Origin: DATHRK01 sp035513295
Lineage (GTDB): Bacteria > Gemmatimonadota > Gemmatimonadetes > Longimicrobiales > RSA9
Direction: 5' to 3'
DNA length: 64,000 nucleotides
NCBI GenBank assembly: GCA_035513295.1
Contig: DATKCH010000095.1
Span: 1 to 64,000 of the forward strand
In this document: positions 32,096-40,972 of the stretch, piece by piece
Numbering within the stretch: the stretch's first letter is position 1
Layout of the letters: every line of letters starts with the position of its first letter
The notes under the pieces: model-generated
The model's database searches: none
What the model was told of the DNA's origin: nothing
The model's input: the letters and a program-made list of their open reading frames with translations, nothing else
Made by a program: the position numbers and the translations under genes

Positions 32096-33235
32096 GTGTC
32101 GAACGAAGGATTCCTCGGCGTGCTCGAGGTGCTGGGAAGCGGTTCCGGATTCGTGCGGAGACCGGATGCGGGCTACATCCCGGGCGACGAAGACATCTAC
32201 GTAAACCAGAAGCTCATCCAGCGCTTCGGACTTCGTACCGGCGACGAAATCACCGGCACCTCGGGCCAGGTTCCGGGCAGGGGCAAGAGTCCGCCGCTAA
32301 CCCATCTCGAGCTGGTCAACGACCATCCCCCCAAGGACGCGTCGCACCGGCCGCAGTTCAACAAGATGGGCGCCAAGCACCCGGACGCCCAGCTCGTCCT
32401 CGAGTGCGACCTGAAGTACAACGGCCAGCCGGATCCGACGAATCGGATCATCGATCTCTTCTGCCCGCTGGGGAAGGGTCAGCGCGCGATGATCGTGGCC
32501 CCGTCGAAGGCGGGGAAGACGACCATCCTGCAGTCCGTCGCCGAGGGCGTGGTCAAGAACCACCCGGGGTGCAAGGTATTCATCGTGCTGGTCGACGAGC
32601 GGCCCGAAGAGGTCACCGAGATGCAGGTTCACGGCTTCGGAGAGGTGATCGCTTCGAGTTTCGACCACCCCGCGGACCGCCACACCTCGGTGGCCGAGAT
32701 CACCATGGAACGCGCGCGCCGGCGGGTCGAGATGGGTGAGGATGTCGTGATCATCCTCGACTCCATAACGCGTCTCGCGCGCGCCTACAACACCGTCGAG
32801 CAGGGCACCGGTCGGACCCTGTCGGGCGGCCTCGACGCGAACTCCCTGGAGAAGCCCAAGCGCTTCCTGGGCAGCGCCCGCAACATCGATCCGTCCCAGG
32901 GAGGGGGCTCGCTCACCATCATCGCCACGGCCCTGGTCGACACCGGGTCGCGCATGGACCAGGTCATCTTCGAGGAGTTCAAGGGCACCGGGAACAGCGA
33001 ACTGGTCCTGGACCGCCAGCTCGCCGACAAGCGCATCTTCCCCGCGATCGACCTGCTCGGGAGCGCGACACGCCGCGAGGAGCTGCTGATGACGCCCGAA
33101 GCGTTGCGCGCCTCGACGGTCCTGCGCCGGGACCTGAGCCGCTCCAGCCCCGCCGACGCCATGAACGACCTGCTGGGCTTCATGCGCCGCACCCAGACCA
33201 ACGACGAGCTGATCCGGGCGATCCTGGGTGGCTGA
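32096..33235 (+). CDS. rho: Transcription termination factor Rho, short form
   Basis: 379 residues from GTG 32096. The cold-shock-like RNA-binding domain is present (GSGFVRRPDAGYIPGDEDIYV, RFGLRTGDEITG). So are the ATPase motifs: Walker A APSKAGKTT, DERPEEVTEMQ, Walker B VVIILDSITRLARAYN and the R-loop EEFKGTGNSELVLDR. The ~45-residue N-terminal helical domain of E. coli Rho (419 residues) is absent. The frame stays open upstream, but the encoded residues do not resemble that domain. A 7-bp hairpin (32051-32068) lies 28 bases before the start. The end overlaps the nitroreductase start. Confidence 0.96.
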   Translation: MSNEGFLGVLEVLGSGSGFVRRPDAGYIPGDEDIYVNQKLIQRFGLRTGDEITGTSGQVPGRGKSPPLTHLELVNDHPPKDASHRPQFNKMGAKHPDAQLVLECDLKYNGQPDPTNRIIDLFCPLGKGQRAMIVAPSKAGKTTILQSVAEGVVKNHPGCKVFIVLVDERPEEVTEMQVHGFGEVIASSFDHPADRHTSVAEITMERARRRVEMGEDVVIILDSITRLARAYNTVEQGTGRTLSGGLDANSLEKPKRFLGSARNIDPSQGGGSLTIIATALVDTGSRMDQVIFEEFKGTGNSELVLDRQLADKRIFPAIDLLGSATRREELLMTPEALRASTVLRRDLSRSSPADAMNDLLGFMRRTQTNDELIRAILGG

Positions 33236-33929
33236 AGTGGCCGGACCGCGGCACCAGGGGCCCACGTTCATCCCGCTCCCCGACTACCGGGAGTATCCGC
33301 CGGACGAAATGCTGTCCAGGGCGCGGGCGTTTCGCGAGCAGGCCGAGCGACGCCGCACCGTACGTTCGTTTTCCGATCGAGAGATTCCCGCGGGTGTCCT
33401 GGAGGAGTGCCTGCGGGCGGCGGGGACCGCGCCCAGTGGCGCGAACCTCCAGCCCTGGCATTTCGTGGTGGTCCGCGATCCCGCCAGAAAGGCCGCGATC
33501 CGCGCCGCCGCGGAGGAGGAGGAGCGGCTGTTCTACCGCGAGCGCGCGCCGAAAGAATGGCTGGATGCGCTCGCGCCGCTGGGCACCGACGAAAACAAGC
33601 CGTTTCTCGAGGCCGCTCCCTGCCTGATCGCGGTGTTCGTCCAGCGCTACGGGACGGCCGCCGGTGGAGCCCGGGTGAAGCACTACTACGCCGTCGAATC
33701 CACGGGACTAGCGACCGGGATTCTCATCACCGCGCTGCACAACGCCGGGCTCGCGACGCTCACCCACACGCCCAGTCCGATGGACTTTCTGAACGACCTG
33801 CTCGACCGCCCGGAAAGCGAGAGGCCCTTCCTGGTCCTGGTGGTCGGCTATCCGTCGGAGGACGCCGTCGTACCCGACATCTCGCGCAAGCCGCTGGAAC
33901 GGTTCACGACGGAGTTCGGCGCCGGCTGA
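33228..33929 (+). CDS. Nitroreductase-family flavoprotein, iodotyrosine-deiodinase-like
   Basis: 233 residues. RRTVRSFSDREIP and GTAPSGANLQPWHFVVV are the FMN-binding blocks. EEEERLFYRERAPKEW holds a Glu-Tyr-Lys arrangement like the substrate lid of iodotyrosine deiodinases. STGLATGILITALHNAGLATLTHTPS is the second FMN block. Bacterial members dehalogenate halotyrosines or act on other aromatics, so the substrate is uncertain. GTG 33228 overlaps the last codons of rho, so the two are co-transcribed. The 3' end overlaps the convergent epimerase by 26 bases. Confidence 0.88.
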   Translation: MAEVAGPRHQGPTFIPLPDYREYPPDEMLSRARAFREQAERRRTVRSFSDREIPAGVLEECLRAAGTAPSGANLQPWHFVVVRDPARKAAIRAAAEEEERLFYRERAPKEWLDALAPLGTDENKPFLEAAPCLIAVFVQRYGTAAGGARVKHYYAVESTGLATGILITALHNAGLATLTHTPSPMDFLNDLLDRPESERPFLVLVVGYPSEDAVVPDISRKPLERFTTEFGAG

Positions 33930-34824
33930 AGGCCAGCCACTCGGCGAAGGCACGCTCGACGCAGTCCGGATAGCTGGCGCAGGCCGGCTCCCAGCCCACC
34001 TCCTCGGCGCGTTCGGTGACGATCTGCTGGTCCATCACCAGGGCGTCCGCCACTGGTCCCAGGGACGCCCGTCCCTCCTCCAGGCTCAACCGCTTCACGC
34101 GCCCCCCGGCGCCCGCCGCGCGGCTGGCGGCGGCGACCGCGTCCCCGGCGAGCACCGGGGCGTTGTCGACCCCGTGGAAGACTCCCCCCGCGTCGGATCC
34201 CGCGACCGCGACGTAGAGCCTCGCCAGATCTTCGACGTGCACGAACGACCAGTGGTTCTGCCCGTCGCCGATGAGCCGAGCGGCCCCTCCGGACGCCGCG
34301 GCCCTGTACCAACCCGCTGTCAGCGACCCGGGTCCCCCGTACACGAGGCCGGGCCGGAGCACCACGGTGCTCGCCGTCCCTCGCCCGGCCTCCAGCACCG
34401 CCCGCTCGTGCGCCGGACGCCACCGGACGAGCGGCGCGGCGCCGTCGGTGCCGGCGTCCTCGGCCGCGGGTGCTCCGCCGGTATCCCCCAGGACCCAGCA
34501 GCCGGACGTGTACAGGAAGCGGCGCGCCCTGCCGCCCGCCTGGAGCGCGCCCACGAAGGTGTCGATCGCCACGCGATCCGCCGCCACGGTCTCGCCCGCG
34601 TAATCCATCGCGGCGTGGATGAGGACATCGTGGCGCGCCGCCTCGGAGGCGTACGAGTCGGCGTCCGCGAGATCGCCGCCGTGCGCTCGCGCGCCGAGCG
34701 CCTCGAGCAGGTGGCGCTTGCCGGGACTGCGCAGCAGCGCGGTCACTACGTGGCCGTCGCCCGTCAGCGCGCGCGCGACCTCCGCGCCGATCGTACCCGT
34801 TGCTCCCGTCAGGAAGATCTTCAT
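33904..34824 (-). CDS. NAD-dependent epimerase/dehydratase-family protein (extended SDR)
   Basis: 306 residues. KIFLTGATGTIGAEVARAL is the dinucleotide-binding motif. FLYTSGCWVLG holds the Ser/Thr region, but the usual YxxxK is not clear (AHERAVLEAGRG follows). VVLRPGLVYGGPGS and SFVHVEDLARLYVAV are typical of the family. The closest pattern is the NmrA/YwnB or nucleoside-diphosphate-sugar epimerase type without a known substrate. It converges with the nitroreductase. Confidence 0.85.
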   Translation of the reverse strand: MKIFLTGATGTIGAEVARALTGDGHVVTALLRSPGKRHLLEALGARAHGGDLADADSYASEAARHDVLIHAAMDYAGETVAADRVAIDTFVGALQAGGRARRFLYTSGCWVLGDTGGAPAAEDAGTDGAAPLVRWRPAHERAVLEAGRGTASTVVLRPGLVYGGPGSLTAGWYRAAASGGAARLIGDGQNHWSFVHVEDLARLYVAVAGSDAGGVFHGVDNAPVLAGDAVAAASRAAGAGGRVKRLSLEEGRASLGPVADALVMDQQIVTERAEEVGWEPACASYPDCVERAFAEWLAFSRRRTPS

Positions 34825-34902
34825 GGTGCTCGTCCGGTTTGACAGCCGTTACCGGCCTGTCTACTAAGAAGGCGCAGCCCCCCCAGCACAGGAGGTGACT
34901 TC

Positions 34903-35286
34903 GTGGACATCCTCGTGCCGGTCGGCCGCGCCCTGTTCGCGATGCTGTTCATCGGGAGCGGCGTGAGCCACCTGACGCAACACGGCGACATGACCCAGTA
35001 CGCGCGGCAGAAGGGCGTCCCGGCCCCGGGCATCATGGTCCTGGTCTCGGGTGTGATGCTACTCGTCGGCGGCTTCAGCGTTCTGCTCGGGTACCGCGTG
35101 GACATCGGCGGCTTGATCCTCTTCGCGTTCCTGGTCCCCACCGCGCTGATGATGCACTCCTTCTGGAAGGAGGCCGATCCCATGCAGAAGGCCGTCGAGA
35201 TGGCCCACTTCATGAAGAATCTGGCGCTCGCCGGAGGCGCGCTGCTCCTGGCGTACTTTGGCGGCGGACCTTACAGCGTGGGCTGA
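34903..35286 (+). CDS. DoxX-family membrane protein
   Basis: 127 residues with four membrane segments. ALFAMLFIGSGVSHLTQHGDMTQYARQKGVP and the following ALMMHSFWKEADP with MAHFMKNLALAGGALLL are the DoxX pattern. Members are linked to respiration, redox balance or thiosulfate oxidation; the specific role here is unknown. AGGAGGTGA at 34890-34898 is a perfect Shine-Dalgarno for GTG 34903. Confidence 0.92.
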   Translation: MDILVPVGRALFAMLFIGSGVSHLTQHGDMTQYARQKGVPAPGIMVLVSGVMLLVGGFSVLLGYRVDIGGLILFAFLVPTALMMHSFWKEADPMQKAVEMAHFMKNLALAGGALLLAYFGGGPYSVG

Positions 35287-35517
35287 GGACAGGCGCCGTC
35301 TCCTTGCCACGGCCGGGCGCCGCTCACGTTCCGTCGTGGTCCCGCCGGGCACTCCCGGCAAGGGAATCAGTCACTCTCGGCGAACCCCCGCGTGTCCAGG
35401 CGCGCGCTGGCCGCGCGCAGCCCCGCCCTCCGCGTGCGGGGGCGCCCCGGTTCGGCCCGGTGGCCGCACGCGCGCGCGCGGTGCTATGCTTTTGCCTTCC
35501 CTCCGACCGGAGCAGGC

Positions 35518-37005
35518 ATGCGGGCTACCAACGTGAAGAATCGGGGATCCTGCGGGCGTGGCGTGCGCTTCGCGGGCGCCCGGGCGCTCCCCCTGGCGGC
35601 CGCCGCCGCTGTCGCGTTGGTCTCCGCCGCGCTCGCGCCGGCAGCCGCGGCACCCATGCACGAGCTGGCCGGCCAGGCGGGCGCGCGGGCGCCGGGGGTC
35701 GGGCCTCCCGCGGCCTATCGAGTGGCGGCGGACAGCCTCATAGACGCGGCCCTCGGGGACAGCGCGGCATGGGAACGGCTCGCCGAGATGGTCGATCGGT
35801 TCGGGCACCGGTTCAGCGGATCGGAGAGTCTCGAACGAGCGCTCGACTGGATCCTCCGGGAGATGACCGAGGACGGCCTCGAGAACGTCCGCGCCCAACC
35901 CGTGATGGTGCCGCATTGGGTCCGCAACCAGGAATCCCTGCGCCTCCTGGAGCCGGTGCCGTCCGAGATGCCGATGCTGGGCCTCGGAGGGAGCGTCGGC
36001 ACTCCGCCCGGCGGCATCACGGCGGAAGTGCTGATCGTCGGTTCTTTCGATGAGCTGGCGGAGCGCGCCGACGACGCCCGCGGCCGGATCGTGCTCTTCG
36101 ACGTCCCCTTCACGAGCTACGGCGAAACGGTCCGCTACCGCGTCAACGGCGCCGTCGCCGCGGCGAGCGTCGGCGCGGTCGCGAGCCTGATCCGCTCCGT
36201 CACGCCCCACTCGATGCGGACGCCTCATACGGGGACGATGCAATACGAGGAGGGGGTCCCCCGGATTCCGCACGCCGCGATCACGGTGGAGGATGCGCTC
36301 AAGTTGCGCCGGATCGCGGGGCGCGGCGACGTGCCCGTCGTGCACCTCGAGATGGGGGCGGAGACGTTGCCGGACGCGCCCTCGCGGAACGTGATGGGCG
36401 AGGTCGTCGGCCGTGAGCTGCCGGACGAGGTCGTCGTCGTCGGCGGGCACATCGACTCCTGGGACGTGGGCGACGGGGCGATGGATGATGGGGGCGGCTC
36501 GGTGGTGGCGTGGGAGGCGGTCAGGCTGATGAAGGACCTCGGCCTGCGACCGCGGAGGACGGTCAGGGTCGTGCTCTGGACGAACGAAGAGAACGGACTG
36601 CGGGGAGCGAACGCCTACGCCGAGGAAGCCCCGAGCACGGTGCTCGCGATCGAATCGGACGCGGGCGTCTTCCGCCCCGCCGGGTTCGGCTTCACCGGGT
36701 CCGACGAGGCGTTCGAGACCGTGGCCGCGGTGGCCGCCCTGCTCGACAGGATCGGAGCCGGCGAGGTGTGGCGCGGCGGGGGCGGCGCCGACATCGCACC
36801 GCTCATGCAGCGAGGGGTCCCCGGGATGGGACTCCGCGTCGATGGTACGCGCTACTTCTGGTATCATCACTCGGCGGCGGACACCCTGGACAAGCTGGAC
36901 CCCGCGGAGATGGCGCTGTGCGTCGCCGCGATGGCGGTGATGGCGTACGTCATCGCCGACCTGCCCGAGGCCTTGCCGCGGGTGGAGGAGGGAGGAGCGC
37001 CGTGA
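35518..37005 (+). CDS. M28-family peptidase, plasma glutamate carboxypeptidase-like, exported
   Basis: 495 residues with a long signal peptide (ALPLAAAAAVALVSAALAPAAAA). Zinc ligands and catalytic residues: GGHIDSWDVGDGAMDDGGG (His, Asp), NEENGLRGA (Glu-Glu), IESDAGV (Asp) and YHHSAADTLDKLD (last His). A PA-type insert is present (YGETVRYRVNGAVAAASVGAVAS). It releases amino acids from peptides in the periplasm. The next gene starts within its stop codon and encodes an amino-acid dehydrogenase, which suggests peptide breakdown linked to amino-acid use. Confidence 0.93.
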   Translation: MRATNVKNRGSCGRGVRFAGARALPLAAAAAVALVSAALAPAAAAPMHELAGQAGARAPGVGPPAAYRVAADSLIDAALGDSAAWERLAEMVDRFGHRFSGSESLERALDWILREMTEDGLENVRAQPVMVPHWVRNQESLRLLEPVPSEMPMLGLGGSVGTPPGGITAEVLIVGSFDELAERADDARGRIVLFDVPFTSYGETVRYRVNGAVAAASVGAVASLIRSVTPHSMRTPHTGTMQYEEGVPRIPHAAITVEDALKLRRIAGRGDVPVVHLEMGAETLPDAPSRNVMGEVVGRELPDEVVVVGGHIDSWDVGDGAMDDGGGSVVAWEAVRLMKDLGLRPRRTVRVVLWTNEENGLRGANAYAEEAPSTVLAIESDAGVFRPAGFGFTGSDEAFETVAAVAALLDRIGAGEVWRGGGGADIAPLMQRGVPGMGLRVDGTRYFWYHHSAADTLDKLDPAEMALCVAAMAVMAYVIADLPEALPRVEEGGAP

Positions 37006-38093
37006 GCGCGTCCCCGGCCGACTCCATCGACAGGCTCGTCGAGACGTGGGACGGCGAGGCCGTGGTCATCCGCTTCGACAGGCCGACTGGCACGTGGATC
37101 TTCGTCGCGCTCCACGATACGACGCTCGGGCCGGCGGTCGGCGGGTGTCGCATGCGCACCTATCCGGCTCCCCATGACGGCCTGCGCGACGCCATGCGCC
37201 TCGCCGAAGGCATGACCTACAAATGGGCCGGCATCGGCTTTCCCTTCGGCGGCGGCAAATCGGTGCTCGCCGTTCCCCGGCAGCTGCTCGGCGCCGACAG
37301 GGACGGCCTGCTCAGGCGCTTCGGAAAGCTGCTGAATTCCCTGCGCGGCACGTACATGACCGGAGAAGACCTGGGCACCACGCCGGAGGACATGTCGGTG
37401 ATCGCCGAGGAGACCGAGTACGTGCATGCGCGCCCGGGCGAGTTGCTCGATCCCGGCCCGTACACCGCTCTGGGGGTGTTCGCCGGGATCGAGGCTGCGG
37501 TGAGGCACTGCGGCGTGAACGGCGGAGGGGTCGACGGCCTCCGCGTTCTGGTCCAGGGCGTCGGCGACGTCGGCGAACCGCTCGCTCGGATGCTGGCGGA
37601 GCGCGGGGCGCGCCTGCTCCTGTGCGACCTGGACGCGGAGCGGGCGGCGGCGCTCGCCGAGGAACTGGGCGCGACGGTCGTGCAGGCGCCGGACGCCTAC
37701 TCGACCGAATGCGATGTCTACGCGCCCTGCGCCGTGGGCGCCACGCTCAACCCGGCGACGATCGAGGAGCTGAGGTGCGAGATCGTCGCGGGATCGGCCA
37801 ACAACCAACTCGACAGTCCTCGGGTCGCCGATCGCCTCCTCCAGCGAGACATCGTCTACGTACCCGACTACATCGTCAACGCCGGGGGAGCGATCGCGCT
37901 GCCGCTGGTGGCCGAGGGCGCGAGCGAGAAACGGATCCGGGCACGCGTCCTGCGCGTCGGCGAGACGGTCGCCGAGGTTCTCCGGCGCGCGGCCGAAACC
38001 GGGACGACACCGGCCGCCGCCGCCGATGAGCGCGTGCGCGAGACGCTCGCGAGAGCGGCGCGCGGGGAGGTCGAATTGAGCGTCTCCTGGTAA
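37002..38093 (+). CDS. Leucine/phenylalanine/valine dehydrogenase family
   Basis: 363 residues, usual length. The dimerisation and catalytic half has GPAVGGCRMRTYP, MTYKWAGIGFPFGGGKSVL (catalytic Lys pair) and YMTGEDLGTTPEDM (catalytic Asp). The NAD domain has LVQGVGDVGEPLARMLAERGARLLLCD and CAVGATLNPATIEEL...GSANNQL. It oxidatively deaminates branched-chain or aromatic amino acids to 2-oxo acids. GTG 37002 overlaps the stop of the peptidase gene, with GGAGG upstream, so both are translationally coupled. Confidence 0.93.
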   Translation: MSASPADSIDRLVETWDGEAVVIRFDRPTGTWIFVALHDTTLGPAVGGCRMRTYPAPHDGLRDAMRLAEGMTYKWAGIGFPFGGGKSVLAVPRQLLGADRDGLLRRFGKLLNSLRGTYMTGEDLGTTPEDMSVIAEETEYVHARPGELLDPGPYTALGVFAGIEAAVRHCGVNGGGVDGLRVLVQGVGDVGEPLARMLAERGARLLLCDLDAERAAALAEELGATVVQAPDAYSTECDVYAPCAVGATLNPATIEELRCEIVAGSANNQLDSPRVADRLLQRDIVYVPDYIVNAGGAIALPLVAEGASEKRIRARVLRVGETVAEVLRRAAETGTTPAAAADERVRETLARAARGEVELSVSW

Positions 38094-38184
38094 CGCTGGC
38101 CGAACCGTCGGTCACCGAACGAAACTTGCATGGTGCTAGCTTGAATCCGTGGACCACGAAAACGCACCCCCGAGGAGGAACTCG

Positions 38185-38823
<639 letters not shown>

Positions 38824-38845
38824 CGGGTCCGGCCGTGACCCGCCC

Positions 38846-38884
38846 CCGGGTCCGGCCCCTTCGGGGGTCGGACCCGGCTTTCTC
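38846..38884 (+). terminator. Rho-independent terminator of the superoxide dismutase gene
   Basis: A 14-bp stem (38846-38859 with 38864-38877, one G-U pair) closed by a TTCG tetraloop, followed by the pyrimidine-rich CTTTCTCT. It begins 22 bases after the dismutase stop. Confidence 0.85.
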
Positions 38885-38920
38885 TGGAACCCGCAAGCCC
38901 CGCGCGGGGAATCATCTCGC

Positions 38921-39478
38921 ATGCGCTCGCCCAGCCTCCACGCCGTCGTGGCCGTGCTCGTCGCGGCGGCGGCCTGCGTACCGGCCGGCCCCAGGCGGGC
39001 CGGCGACGAAAGCGCGGCGCGCGCGGCGGCCGATTCCCCTCCGCGCGATCCCCCCCGACCCGCGCAGGCCGATCCCGGCGCCGCGCCGGCGACGCCATCG
39101 GCCGGGCGCGACGCGCTGGAGATGGAGATGGCCGGGCTCGTCAACCGGCACCGCCTGGCGGCCGGATGCCCGTCCCTCGAGTGGGACTCGGAGCTGGCCC
39201 GCGTGGCACGGGCGCACAGCGCGTCGATGCGCGCCGAAGGATTCTTCGATCACGTGGATCGCGAGGGCAGGGACCCCTTCGCGCGGCTGCGGCGCGCGAA
39301 CGTGGTCGGCTGGCGGGTCGCCGCGGAGAACATCGCGCTCACCCCCCGGCCGCCCGCGGACGTCCTCGGCATGTGGCTGCGCAGCCCCGGGCATCGCGCG
39401 AACCTCGAGAACTGCGATCTGACGCGACACGGCCTCGGCCGCGTCGAAGGGTTCTGGACCCACGTATTCATCGGTTGA
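38921..39478 (+). CDS. CAP-domain (SCP/PR-1) lipoprotein
   Basis: 185 residues. Lipobox VAAAAC is followed by a Pro/Ala-rich linker (about 25-65) and a short CAP domain: MAGLVNRHRLAAGCPSLEWDSELARVARAHSASM (first His), FFDHVDREGRDPFARL, AAENIA (Glu) and SPGHRANLENCDLTRHGLG (last His). Bacterial CAP proteins of this size are secreted or envelope-bound with largely unknown function. Confidence 0.92.
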   Translation: MRSPSLHAVVAVLVAAAACVPAGPRRAGDESAARAAADSPPRDPPRPAQADPGAAPATPSAGRDALEMEMAGLVNRHRLAAGCPSLEWDSELARVARAHSASMRAEGFFDHVDREGRDPFARLRRANVVGWRVAAENIALTPRPPADVLGMWLRSPGHRANLENCDLTRHGLGRVEGFWTHVFIG

Positions 39479-39556
39479 ACGCTTGACGCTGCCGGGGCGC
39501 CCCGGGTAGCCTCTCCGCGCCCGGTACGCCCCGATCACACAGCTTCGGCGGCCACG

Positions 39557-40969
39557 ATGACCGATTTCGGCTGGATCGCGCTGCTCCCGCCGCTGCTCGC
39601 GATCGCGCTCGCGATCATCTCCCGGCAGGTCTACCTGTCCCTCGCCGCGGGCGTCTGGCTGGGGGGCGCGATCCTGGAGGGCTGGAACCCCTTCGCCGGG
39701 CTGGCCCGAGCGATCGACATGACGGTCGCCGTCCTCGCCGACGCCGGCAGCGCCCGCGCCATCCTTTTCACGCTGGTGATCGGCTCGCTCATCGCGACCA
39801 TCGAGACCGCCGGCGGCGTGCGCGGTTTCGTCCACGCGATCGAGCGCCGCGAGCTGATCACGAGCGCGCGCCGTGCCCAACTGCTGCCATACATCCTGGG
39901 CGTCCTGATCTTCATCGAGTCCAACATCACGGTGCTCGTGGCGGGCGCCGTCGGACGGCCGCTCTTCGATCGGTTCCGGGTTTCCCGCGAGAAGCTCGCC
40001 TACATCGTCGACTCCACCTCCGCCGCGGTGTGCATCATGATCCCCCTGAACGCGTGGGGCGCGTACGTCCTGAGCCTGCTGGGCGGCCTGGGCGTGGCCA
40101 ACCCGCTCGCGACGTTCGTCCGGTCCATGCCGTTCAACTTCTACGCGATCGCGGCGATCGTCCTGGCGGGCATCGTCGTCTCGACCGGCTGGAACATCGG
40201 ACCCATGCGGCGCGCGGAGGCCCGAGCGCGGGCAGGGAAGGTGCTATCGGAGGGCGCCGCGCCCATGGTCGACCCGGATGTGATCGCGCCCGAGCCCGAT
40301 CCCGGGGTGGAGCCCCGCGCGCGAAACATGATCCTGCCGATCCTGGGGATGGTGCTCATGATGCCCGTCGGCCTCTACGTCACGGGCGGGGGCGACCTGC
40401 GCGCGGGGTCGGGATCCACGAGCGTTCTGTGGGCCGTGATGTTCGGATTGGCCGTGGCCTGGGTGCTTCTGCTGGCGCAGCGGGCGATGCGGGTCCCCCG
40501 GTTGATGCAGGTCGCGCTCAAGGGAGCGGGAGGGCTGGTCCCGATGGCGACGGTCCTGCTGCTGGCGCTCGCGCTGGCCGCGGTGGCCCAGGCGCTCGGC
40601 ACCGGCGCCTATGTGGCGCAGGTCGTGACCGGCCGCCTCGCCCCCGCGGCGCTGCTGCCGCTGATCTTCGTCGTGGCCGGATTCACCGCCTTCTCCACCG
40701 GCACGAGCTGGGGCACGTTCGCGATCATGATGCCGATCGCCGTGCCCACCGCCATGACCATGGGACTGCCGGTCGCGCCGTTCGTCGCGGCCTCGCTGTC
40801 CGGTGGCATCTTCGGCGACCACTCCTCGCCCATCAGCGATACGACCATCATCAGCTCGATGGCGTCCGCGACCGACCACGTCGACCACGTGCGTACCCAG
40901 CTACCCTACGCCCTCCTCGCGGCCGCGTTCGCGGTCCTGGGGTTCGCCGTGGTGGGGGCGTCGATGTAG
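39557..40969 (+). CDS. NhaC-family Na+/H+ antiporter
   Basis: 470 residues with about eleven membrane segments. LIFIESNITVLVAGAVGRPLFD and VDSTSAAVCIMIPLNAWGAY in the first half, and FSTGTSWGTFAIMMPIAVP and GGIFGDHSSPISDTTIISSMAS in the second half, are the NhaC signature motifs. It exchanges Na+ for H+ across the inner membrane; some relatives carry organic anions or amino acids. It converges with the M1 peptidase, three bases apart. Confidence 0.92.
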   Translation: MTDFGWIALLPPLLAIALAIISRQVYLSLAAGVWLGGAILEGWNPFAGLARAIDMTVAVLADAGSARAILFTLVIGSLIATIETAGGVRGFVHAIERRELITSARRAQLLPYILGVLIFIESNITVLVAGAVGRPLFDRFRVSREKLAYIVDSTSAAVCIMIPLNAWGAYVLSLLGGLGVANPLATFVRSMPFNFYAIAAIVLAGIVVSTGWNIGPMRRAEARARAGKVLSEGAAPMVDPDVIAPEPDPGVEPRARNMILPILGMVLMMPVGLYVTGGGDLRAGSGSTSVLWAVMFGLAVAWVLLLAQRAMRVPRLMQVALKGAGGLVPMATVLLLALALAAVAQALGTGAYVAQVVTGRLAPAALLPLIFVVAGFTAFSTGTSWGTFAIMMPIAVPTAMTMGLPVAPFVAASLSGGIFGDHSSPISDTTIISSMASATDHVDHVRTQLPYALLAAAFAVLGFAVVGASM

Positions 40970-40972
40970 CCG

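Noticed and set aside
39492..39505. 14-bp palindrome CCGGGGCGCCCCGG after the CAP lipoprotein gene
   Set aside because: It has no loop and no T-tract, so it is a poor terminator; such GC palindromes are common by chance here.
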